Part shown: positions 7,805-13,197 of the stretch, piece after piece
Layout of the letters: every line of letters begins with the position of its first letter
How positions within the stretch are numbered: the first letter of the stretch is position 1
NCBI GenBank assembly: GCA_013044415.1
Contig: JABEUO010000111.1
Span: 1-14,046, forward strand
Source of the DNA: Acidimicrobiaceae bacterium
GTDB taxonomy: Bacteria > Actinomycetota > Acidimicrobiia > Acidimicrobiales > Acidimicrobiaceae
Direction: 5' to 3'
Length of the DNA stretch: 14,046 bases
Program-made: the position numbers and the translations under genes
Notes under the pieces: generated by a model
What the model saw: the letters and a program-made list of their open reading frames with translations, nothing else
Databases searched by the model: none
Told to the model about the DNA's origin: nothing

Positions 7805-8529
7805 TAGAAATCGAGAAGCAATCATCTGTAAGCCTCATAACTATCGACCGGGAGGAACGGAGAAATGCCCTAGACATTGAGCATTGTCAAATGATCGATC
7901 GGGCGGTTCAGGAGGCTGTCTTAGATGGGGCGCGAGTCATTTTAATCACCGGGAAAGGGAGCAGCTTCTGCGCTGGAGCAGACTTTGCCGTGCTGACTGA
8001 TCCCGCCTTCAGGACGGCCCTATACGGTATGATCCGTTCAATAACCGCTGTTCAGATACCGGTAATTGCAGCGATGAATGGTCCGGCGATCGGAGCTGGA
8101 GTACAGCTGAGCATCGCATGCGACCTCAGGGTTGCGGTCCCCGAAGCCTACTTCTGGTTGCCAACCGCAAAGCTTGGGGTTGCGGTAGATCCGTGGACGA
8201 TCCGTAGGCTCCACGAATTGCTCGGAGACGGAAGTGCAAGGGCCATGCTCTTCGGATGCGAGAAGATCGAGGTATCGAGCGCAGTGCTACAGGGCTTGGT
8301 CAACCGAATCGGGGACAGAGAGCACGCTCTGCAATGGGCAGAAGAGATCGCTAGTTTCGCCCCGCTCACCTTGTCCTTTTACAAACAGAGTCTCGAGAGG
8401 CAATTTGGGGGACTTAGGGAAGATGCCGAACTCGCCGAGACCTTCGAAGCTACCTGGCATACCGAGGATATTTTAGAGGGACAGAAGGCCCGTCTCGAAA
8501 AGCGACCCGCAAATTTCAGGGGTCGCTAG
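7801..8529 (+). CDS. EchA6-like crotonase lacking both catalytic glutamates
   Basis: This is a 242-residue crotonase-fold protein that begins with GTG and overlaps the upstream stop as GTGA. Oxyanion-hole segments are present: SFCAGADFAVL near 55-65 and MNGPAIGAGVQLSIACDLR at 92-110. The two hydratase glutamates (rat Glu144 and Glu164) correspond to Q102 and T122. From memory the protein resembles Mycobacterium tuberculosis EchA6, which also lacks them and shares NGPAIGAG-QL, CDLRV, PTxKxG, W-IRRL, RARAML and a KRPxxFxG tail. EchA6 is reported to bind acyl-CoA rather than hydrate enoyl-CoA. The likely role is acyl- or aryl-CoA binding, or a non-hydratase reaction. Its place between the hydroxylase large and FAD subunit genes suggests that the Mo enzyme acts on a CoA thioester, which is an inference. 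Confidence 0.9.
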   Translation: MIEIEKQSSVSLITIDREERRNALDIEHCQMIDRAVQEAVLDGARVILITGKGSSFCAGADFAVLTDPAFRTALYGMIRSITAVQIPVIAAMNGPAIGAGVQLSIACDLRVAVPEAYFWLPTAKLGVAVDPWTIRRLHELLGDGSARAMLFGCEKIEVSSAVLQGLVNRIGDREHALQWAEEIASFAPLTLSFYKQSLERQFGGLREDAELAETFEATWHTEDILEGQKARLEKRPANFRGR

Positions 8530-8531
8530 AA

Positions 8532-9389
8532 GTGAAGCCGGCGCCTTTTGATTACGTAGTAGCGGCGAGCCCGAGAGAGGCCGTGCAGTATCTCGCAGAT
8601 GTCGAAGATGCTTCGGCGAAGATCATCGCGGGCGGGCAGAGTCTAATGCCGCTTCTAGCGCTCCGACTGGCAAGGCCGAGCCTCTTGGTAGACATAAACC
8701 GGATCCCTGGGCTCGAGACCATTGAAAGGATTTCCGAAACGACGATTCGCATAGGGACATTGGTCAGACACCGAATGCTCTGTGCGCAGACGAACTCGCC
8801 CCTTCTGCATGAGGCAGCCAGGTGGATAGGGCATAGTGCGATCAGAACTCGAGGAACGATAGGCGGAAGTCTTGCGCACGCTGACCCAGCCGCAGAATTA
8901 CCAATTGTCGCAGTGGCAGCGGGGATGGTTATTGAGGTCATGGGCCCTTCGACGCAACGAACGGTGGATGCGCAGGACTTCTTTATCGGTACCCTTGAAA
9001 ACTCGCTAGCCGACGATGAAATGATCGTCTCGGTGATATCTCCGCTCCCTGAGAGATGGGGCTTTGCGGAGTACGCACGTCGTCATGGTGACTTCGGCCT
9101 GGTGACGGTGGCCGCAGCCGAAGTTCAGGGAGAGGTAAAGATAGCGGTTGGCGGTGTTGGTAGCAAGCCGGTTCGCATGCTGGAGAGCGAAGGACTTGTA
9201 AATGATTCTGTTACCCTCAGTGGGCAACTTATCGATCAGGCTGCCAGGGCTGCGGCGGCCTCCGTTGAGCCAAATGGCGACTTTCACGGATCGGCGAGAT
9301 ATCGAATCGGCTTGGTTGAAGAGCTGGTTCGTCGGTCGCTTAGACAATTAGGCTCGGGCCAAGCTGACTCTGAAGTGGATTGGAGCTGA
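8532..9389 (+). CDS. Molybdenum hydroxylase FAD-binding subunit (CoxM type)
   Basis: This is a 285-residue medium subunit that carries FAD and transfers electrons from the iron-sulphur subunit to an acceptor. Both FAD pyrophosphate-binding motifs are clear: AGGQSLMP at 33-40 and TIGGSLAHADP at 109-119, with RIGTLVRH between them at 73-80. The C-terminal CO-dehydrogenase flavoprotein domain is present and ends in the usual HGSARYRIGLVEELVRRSL. GTG at 8532 is the start, two bases after the crotonase stop, and the conserved FDY begins at residue 6. The gene stops four bases before the small-subunit gene. It is complete and of normal length. Confidence 0.95.
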   Translation: MKPAPFDYVVAASPREAVQYLADVEDASAKIIAGGQSLMPLLALRLARPSLLVDINRIPGLETIERISETTIRIGTLVRHRMLCAQTNSPLLHEAARWIGHSAIRTRGTIGGSLAHADPAAELPIVAVAAGMVIEVMGPSTQRTVDAQDFFIGTLENSLADDEMIVSVISPLPERWGFAEYARRHGDFGLVTVAAAEVQGEVKIAVGGVGSKPVRMLESEGLVNDSVTLSGQLIDQAARAAAASVEPNGDFHGSARYRIGLVEELVRRSLRQLGSGQADSEVDWS

Positions 9390-9393
9390 TCGG

Positions 9394-9867
9394 ATGAGAG
9401 TGACTCTGTCAGTCAACGGTAAGCCAGCCACCATAGACGTGGAACCCCGGAGAACTTTGGCCGATGCACTGAGAGAAGATTTGGGACTCACTGGCACCCA
9501 TCTCGGATGTGAACATGGCGTGTGCGGAGCCTGCACCGTGATGCTGGATGGGCTTCCCGTGCGGGCCTGCTTGGTTCTGGCCGTTCAGGCAGAGGGAGCA
9601 TCGCTATTGACAGTTGAAGGTCTTGCGGGTGAAGATGGCGCCCTGCATCCTTTGCAGCAGAGCTTTACCGAGCACCACGCGCTGCAGTGTGGTTTTTGCA
9701 CCCCGGGGATGTTGATTAGCGCCCTTGACCTGCTGAATAGAATCCCAAATCCAACCCGTGCCGAGATTCGCTCGGAGATGTCCGGGAATATATGCAGGTG
9801 CACCGGTTACAATTCGATTACCGACGCAATATTAGCGGCTGCACGAAGCTTAACTCAAAAGGATTAG
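9394..9867 (+). CDS. Molybdenum hydroxylase 2Fe-2S subunit (CoxS type)
   Basis: This is a 157-residue small subunit with both iron-sulphur clusters. The plant-ferredoxin-type cluster uses C39, C44, C47 and C59 (GCEHGVCGACT, then RAC). The helical [2Fe-2S]-2 domain uses C99, C102, C134 and C136 (CGFCTPGM and CRCTGY). It passes electrons from the molybdenum site to FAD. It begins four bases after the FAD-subunit gene and is the last gene of the operon visible here. No gene follows on this strand for almost 1 kb. Length and motif spacing are typical and nothing is missing. Confidence 0.97.
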   Translation: MRVTLSVNGKPATIDVEPRRTLADALREDLGLTGTHLGCEHGVCGACTVMLDGLPVRACLVLAVQAEGASLLTVEGLAGEDGALHPLQQSFTEHHALQCGFCTPGMLISALDLLNRIPNPTRAEIRSEMSGNICRCTGYNSITDAILAAARSLTQKD

Positions 9868-10027
9868 ACCTGGCCCATCTAAAGACCTGCGGGGCGAGCT
9901 CTGTTTTCTAACGAAATCAAGATTACACTAGCGAAGCTCGTTCAGATCAGGCAACTAATTCGAGACGATGGGGCAAGGCAGGTTGGTGCAAGCGTCTCTA
10001 TTGCGGCGTCGTCTTACTCCGAAGCAA

Positions 10028-10066
10028 TGACTCCATCATTTTTTCACTCGTCTGACGGTGGAGTCA
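10028..10066. repeat. 8-bp inverted repeat, possible stem-loop
   Basis: TGACTCCA at 10028-10035 pairs perfectly with TGGAGTCA at 10059-10066 across a 23-base loop that contains a T6 run. A smaller alternative hairpin, CGGTG-GAGT-CACCG at 10056-10069, overlaps the right arm. No T-run follows the stem, so it is not a textbook terminator. Confidence 0.35.
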
Positions 10067-10078
10067 CCGAGTAGCGAG

Positions 10079-10090
10079 GCTGCTAGCAGC
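10079..10090. repeat. 12-bp perfect palindrome
   Basis: GCTGCTAGCAGC reads the same on both strands. It lies shortly after the inverted repeat that ends at 10066. It may be a protein-binding site, but nothing ties it to a gene. Confidence 0.4.
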
Positions 10091-10123
10091 GAAATCAGAA
10101 CTATTGGGACTCGATTGTCGGCC

Positions 10124-10149
10124 TCATTGTGTTCATTGTGTTCATTGTG
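10124..10149. repeat. Nine-base tandem repeat, nearly three copies
   Basis: TCATTGTGT is repeated at 10124-10132 and 10133-10141, followed by a third copy with a changed last base. Nine is a multiple of three, so it would encode a repeated Met-Asn-Thr on the - strand, but that frame is not a credible gene. Confidence 0.8.
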
Positions 10150-10372
10150 GATCTTCTTTTTCTGAGACGCTGGTCTTTAGGGCGCTGACATTCCATACGG
10201 AGACATTTAGGTTGATCTGACCTTGGGGCAGCTGCGATGGGGACACTTTGTTCGTGCCAGCGTCTTCTCCCACTGTGCGAAGGTGGTTTCGACGGAGAAA
10301 GAGGGGTCGGTACGGCTAGCAAAAGCTAACTAACCCGCGGTTGCGGTGCCAGTGGGATAACTCTGGAGCTGC

Positions 10373-10380
10373 TTTTTTTT
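10373..10380 (+). terminator. T8 run with weak stem, possible terminator
   Basis: Eight T residues follow CCAG-N10-CTGG and AGCTGC. The stem is only four base pairs, so this is a weak candidate for a distal terminator of the + strand operon 500 bases upstream. A 7-bp inverted repeat (AGCTGCT 10367-10373 and AGCAGCT 10400-10406) also brackets the run. Confidence 0.2.
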
Positions 10381-10386
10381 GGCGTG

Positions 10387-10650
10387 CTACTTCTCTTTGA
10401 GCAGCTGAAGAGCTTTTCTATCCTTGGGTCCACCCGGGGAAGTCCCCTTCAGGACCGGGATTGCGATGAACAAAATGGTGGCGACCAAGACGCCAACTTT
10501 TTGGTTGGGGAACCTCTTCCCGATCAGAGGTACCAGTACGACTCCGAGTATTGTTACCGCCCAACCCTCGGGTGAAGAGGGCTCCAAGCCCCATCCGAGG
10601 CGCCTCGGTCCGAACCAGGCCTTTTCCCCAATTATCGGTTCCGTTCTCAT
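10387..10650 (-). CDS. Small two-helix membrane protein
   Basis: This is an 87-residue protein that begins with ATG on the - strand. An N-terminal WFGPRRLGWGLEPSSPEGW segment (residues 12-30) matches, from memory, a signature common in small actinobacterial membrane proteins (FGPKRxGWGxxPxxWxGW). Two hydrophobic helices follow at about 28-44 and 51-68, separated by GKRFPNQK, and a basic tail ends the protein. Its function is unknown. The pattern and membrane topology favour this frame over the two overlapping + strand open frames. It converges with the catabolic operon and diverges from the DinB-like gene. The ribosome binding site is weak (GAGTGGG upstream of ATG). Confidence 0.8.
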   Translation of the reverse strand: MRTEPIIGEKAWFGPRRLGWGLEPSSPEGWAVTILGVVLVPLIGKRFPNQKVGVLVATILFIAIPVLKGTSPGGPKDRKALQLLKEK

Positions 10651-10809
10651 AGGCCCACTCTAGTACCGATGGTTATCTGCACAACCAGGCGAACGTCGTC
10701 GTAATTAAACCTATTAGTACGTGGTCGCCTTACTTGCAGGGATTTTGCTCTCATGGCTGGCTGGACTGACTTCACGGCAGTAACTCAAGGGTCAATTTGG
10801 CAATTTGCA

Positions 10810-10821
10810 CTTAGGCCTAAG
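10810..10821. repeat. 12-bp palindrome upstream of the DinB-like gene
   Basis: CTTAGGCCTAAG is a perfect palindrome that ends 17 bases before ATG 10839 and directly abuts a possible -10 region. Its placement suits an operator, but no regulator is linked to it. Confidence 0.4.
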
Positions 10822-10826
10822 CATGA

Positions 10827-10832
10827 TAGGTT
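10827..10832 (+). promoter_or_regulatory. Possible leaderless -10 box (TAGGTT)
   Basis: TAGGTT fits the actinobacterial TANNNT -10 pattern and stands six bases before ATG 10839, the spacing seen in leaderless transcripts. No good Shine-Dalgarno is present. The AGG within the same element is an alternative reading as a weak ribosome binding site. Confidence 0.35.
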
Positions 10833-10838
10833 TGACCC

Positions 10839-11348
10839 ATGAGAGTAGAACCTGACCCTAACGGCACGGAGTTTGTTCTCCTAAATGAATACCTCGATTA
10901 TCAACGCGAGACAGTACTACTGAAAGCTGAGGGGCTAAGCAAGGAGCAGCTCGGCAAGAGGTTGCTTCCTTCAGATTTGACTCTCGCTGGCATCCTTTAC
11001 CATCTGGCACTGGTAGAAGAGGGCTGGATGGAAGTGAAGTACAGTGGTTTGGCGGAGCGCAAGCCCTGGTCCGATGTGGACTGGGAAGCCGATCCGAATT
11101 GGGAGTTTCGCACCGGTACCACCTTGAGTCCCGAGGAGCTACTTTCTAGATACCGACAATCCTGTGAGCGAAGCCGACAGGTTGTGGCTTCAGCTTCCAG
11201 TCTGGATCAACCTTCGGTGATGACCTTTCCAGACGGGCGACATTTCACACTTCGCTGGGTTTTACTTCATCTAATCGAGGAGACTGCCCGACACGCCGGG
11301 CATGCTGACCTCATTCGTGAATCGATTGACGGCTCAGTAGGTGAATAG
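10839..11348 (+). CDS. DUF664/DinB-fold protein
   Basis: This is a 169-residue protein of the DinB four-helix-bundle superfamily, DUF664 branch. Typical features are the N-terminal helix EYLDYQRETVLLKAEGLS, LYHLALVEEGW with H55, and the C-terminal LLHLIEETARHAGHADLIRE with H144, H152 and H155. Histidines at these places usually form the single metal site. Relatives include thiol-S-transferases that use mycothiol or bacillithiol, but many members are uncharacterised and no substrate can be given. It is a lone gene with about 190 bases upstream and a possible leaderless promoter. It is complete and of usual length. Confidence 0.9.
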   Translation: MRVEPDPNGTEFVLLNEYLDYQRETVLLKAEGLSKEQLGKRLLPSDLTLAGILYHLALVEEGWMEVKYSGLAERKPWSDVDWEADPNWEFRTGTTLSPEELLSRYRQSCERSRQVVASASSLDQPSVMTFPDGRHFTLRWVLLHLIEETARHAGHADLIRESIDGSVGE

Positions 11349-11692
11349 GCTATACGCTGCTTGAGGGCTCGGTTGAGAGTCTGAAGTGACGGGCAATCGC
11401 AAAAGTTTTCTGGCTAGCGAAGGTTGTCAGGTAGATCAATGCCTCTGAATTTTCCCTTAGTCCAGGTGACTATCTTTTTGCGACCAGCCGCCATTGGATA
11501 TCATTCTGATATCACCACCGCAATGCCACCCTTCAAGTACATCGATAAATTTTTGCCCAGTTTCCGATAGTCGAGCAAGACAATAACTGAAGTAGAGATT
11601 GCTTCTGTATGCGATACCGCCTACGTGGCTAGCGTTGGTATCTTTCACTGTCAGTCGAGATAACTATCCTTCGAGTCCAGCATCCGTCGAGA
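11349..11692. other. Intergenic stretch with no recognised gene
   Basis: About 340 bases lie between convergent genes. A 63-codon - strand frame (11457-11648) has no recognisable domain and no good ribosome binding site, so it is not called. The only structure seen is the short hairpin at 11497-11513. Confidence 0.55.
11497..11513. repeat. 7-bp hairpin with 3-base loop
   Basis: GATATCA-TTC-TGATATC forms a perfect short stem, and the flanking CATTG and CAATG could extend it imperfectly. It lies between convergent genes and has no adjacent T-run. Confidence 0.35.
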
Positions 11693-12046
11693 TCACGAGG
11701 CCCGCGAACTGTCGGGTTTCCTTCTTGTGAGAGTCGAACCAGCTTCACACATTAGGTGTCGGTCTCTTCGCCAGATGCGCCGCATTGCCATCACGGTCAA
11801 TGCCGTAATTAGGCCAATAGCGCCGCCGAAGATGGTGGAGGGTAGACCGAGTTCGAGCATGGCAAACGGCGCAGTCAGTGGGTAGGCAAATAGGCCTACG
11901 ACCAGGCCGGTGACCGCCCCGATAATACCAAGACAGGTGGCACCACCGGCGGCCCAGCGTCCGAGCATCGGCATGTGTCGGAAGTCCTCCAGCATTCGCT
12001 GAACCGGGGTCGAGCGAATCGCCCGCCTGACCATGCCGCCCCTCAT
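11693..12046 (-). CDS. Small membrane protein coupled to the TetR regulator
   Basis: This is a 117-residue protein with two predicted membrane helices at about 30-54 (WAAGGATCLGIIGAVTGLVV) and 68-88 (GLPSTIFGGAIGLITALTVM). The N-terminus and the segments after TM2 are basic, and no known domain is recognised. Its ATG overlaps the regulator's TGA as ATGA, so it is almost certainly co-transcribed and translationally coupled with it. It may be the regulated output of the TetR protein or a partner of unknown function. A 151-codon frame overlapping it on the same strand lacks this coupling and has no hydrophobic pattern, so it was not chosen. Confidence 0.75.
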   Translation of the reverse strand: MRGGMVRRAIRSTPVQRMLEDFRHMPMLGRWAAGGATCLGIIGAVTGLVVGLFAYPLTAPFAMLELGLPSTIFGGAIGLITALTVMAMRRIWRRDRHLMCEAGSTLTRRKPDSSRAS

Positions 12047-12723
12047 GTTTCTTGCTCCTCCTTCGGCACCGGAGCCACTGCACCAAGCATTCCACCAGCG
12101 CCAAGGGCTTCGGCGATGACAGTGAGCCGCTTGGCATGTTCAAATAGAGCCTGGGATGCCTCTCGGTTCCCTTCGAGATGGCTGAGCAACTCCAATCCAA
12201 GATAGAGGGCGACAGTGCTGTGGGCGAGGTCTCCTGATGGAATTAAATCCCCTAGCGCAGTGCCTCCAAGGACGGAGTTGATTACCTGCTCTGCAAACCG
12301 CTTCCAAGGAGAAATACGGGCTGCGACTTCTAATCCAAGCCCTGGTGTCGATGATGCCCCAGCGATCATCTCTGCGAGCACCGTGATATAACCGTTTTCC
12401 AGGTCCTCAAGGAAGATTGTGGTCGCGACCTCGACAAGCTCCGCCAGGGTGCCAACGTTCTCTGCGGCAGCACTGTAGTGTCTGAGGCGGCTGGTGCTGA
12501 CCGAATCGAGCGCAGCCAACAGCAGATCAACCACGGATCCGAAGTGATAGAAAACCAGAGCCTGGTTGCATTCTGCCCGCCTCGCTATGGCCCGGGCACT
12601 CGCTCCGGAGAAACCGTCCGTCTTCAGGGTCTCAATGGCCGCTTCCACGAGTGCCTGTCTGACCGGGGCTGACCTCAAATCTCCCTCGGCCATAAGCCGG
12701 CTCGCCTTCCCGGATTTTGCCAT
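12043..12723 (-). CDS. TetR-family transcriptional regulator
   Basis: This is a 226-residue one-component repressor. The N-terminal DNA-binding domain contains the TetR pattern: VRQALVEAAIETLKTDGFSG, then the helix-turn-helix ASARAIARRAECNQALVFYHF at about 41-61, followed by the VDLLLAAL linker helix. The C-terminal helical domain is the presumed ligand-binding and dimer part. The start chosen is ATG 12723 because AGAGGAG (12732-12738) stands eight bases before it. The longer frame from TTG 12765 would place its start inside the palindromic operator candidate. It controls at least itself and the membrane protein that overlaps its stop. A link to the large operon is possible but unproven; no second copy of the operator sequence was seen in the window. 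Confidence 0.92.
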   Translation of the reverse strand: MAKSGKASRLMAEGDLRSAPVRQALVEAAIETLKTDGFSGASARAIARRAECNQALVFYHFGSVVDLLLAALDSVSTSRLRHYSAAAENVGTLAELVEVATTIFLEDLENGYITVLAEMIAGASSTPGLGLEVAARISPWKRFAEQVINSVLGGTALGDLIPSGDLAHSTVALYLGLELLSHLEGNREASQALFEHAKRLTVIAEALGAGGMLGAVAPVPKEEQET

Positions 12724-12743
12724 GCTATGAGCTCCTCTAAACG

Positions 12744-12749
12744 ATTGTA
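12744..12749 (-). promoter_or_regulatory. -10 box of the TetR gene
   Basis: TACAAT on the - strand sits next to the palindrome. TTAGGA at 12767-12772 is a plausible -35 box at 17-base spacing. Transcription would begin near 12737, giving a very short leader that starts around the Shine-Dalgarno. Confidence 0.5.
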
Positions 12750-12765
12750 TTGAGCACTTGCTCAA
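12750..12765. promoter_or_regulatory. Palindromic operator candidate, TTGAGCA-CT-TGCTCAA
   Basis: A perfect 7-2-7 inverted repeat fills the spacer between the proposed -35 and -10 boxes of the TetR gene. This is a typical position for autorepression by TetR proteins. Binding by this regulator is an inference from position and symmetry. Confidence 0.7.
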
Positions 12766-12772
12766 ATCCTAA

Positions 12773-13197
12773 TAGCCGTTGGGTGGCTGGGGCGCTAGCT
12801 ATTCAATCGAAAAGGACTAACTCGTCGTCCCAGCGGTGGAAATCGGCCGTCGAAAGGACGTGATCGAAACTTCTAGCAGCCAAGGGGCATCAGATAAATC
12901 GGACAACGAGGCGGGGTTTTGCCGATACCACAATGGATTGGCGGGTTGACAAGCAGTTCTTTCTAATGAGGTTGAGCTGCTCGGGGCTGCTTGACCACAT
13001 CTTAAATTATGCAGTAGTCCTGCCAAAGTCCATCACGGCTCAGTTGGCAGTTTCGGGTATTTGAGGGCAGAGTAGATCTTTGGCGAGCTGACTCATGTGC
13101 CTTCTGCAGATATCCCGGAAAAGTCCGCCGAAGCAGTCTGAAGCTTGAACTGTGGATACAAGAGGTTCCACAACACCCAGCGGCCTTCGCATTACCC
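12773..13197. other. Intergenic stretch with no recognised gene
   Basis: About 425 bases lie between the TetR promoter and the end of the next - strand gene. Short frames of 69-76 codons exist but show no domain or plausible translation signals. TGTGGA (13151-13156) and TCCACA (13167-13172) can form a 6-bp stem after the next gene's stop, without a T-run. Confidence 0.5.

Larger units (their letters stand above)
9868..10386. other. Intergenic stretch after the operon, no recognised gene
   Basis: About 520 bases separate the last operon gene from a convergent small gene. Open frames here lack a convincing start or family pattern: about 63 codons from 9883 on + with no early ATG, and 73 codons on - covering a simple repeat. 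The stretch contains an 8-bp inverted repeat at 10028-10066, a 12-bp palindrome at 10079-10090, a 9-bp repeat at 10124-10149 and a T8 run at 10373-10380. No strong intrinsic terminator is evident. Confidence 0.6.

Noticed and set aside
5456..9867. Aerobic CO dehydrogenase (coxLMS)
   Set aside because: The large subunit lacks the AYxCSFR loop that marks true CO dehydrogenase, and no cox accessory genes follow.
9883..10074. Roughly 63-codon + strand frame after the 2Fe-2S gene
   Set aside because: There is no ATG or GTG with a ribosome binding site near its beginning and no family resemblance; possibly decayed DNA but unsupported.
10101..10322. 73-codon - strand frame with repeated Met-Asn-Thr
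   Set aside because: The repeat comes from a simple 9-bp DNA repeat and the rest shows no protein-like pattern.
10424..10663. Plus-strand frames overlapping the small membrane protein
   Set aside because: They lack recognisable domains, whereas the - strand frame has the FGPRRLGWG signature and two hydrophobic helices.
11457..11648. 63-codon - strand frame
   Set aside because: No domain, weak start context, and it spans a hairpin between convergent genes.
11699..11718. Terminator-like CCCG-N8-CGGG followed by a T-rich tail (+ strand)
   Set aside because: The stem is only four pairs plus G-U wobbles, lies inside the 3' end of a - strand gene, and is 350 bases past the nearest + strand gene.
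12724..12765. Longer TetR protein starting at TTG 12765
   Set aside because: It would start inside the palindromic operator and overlap the -10 box, while ATG 12723 has a good AGAGGAG site.
12971..12982. Second operator TTGAGCTGCTC near 12972
   Set aside because: It lacks the 7-2-7 geometry and has only partial symmetry, so it is not counted as another TetR site.
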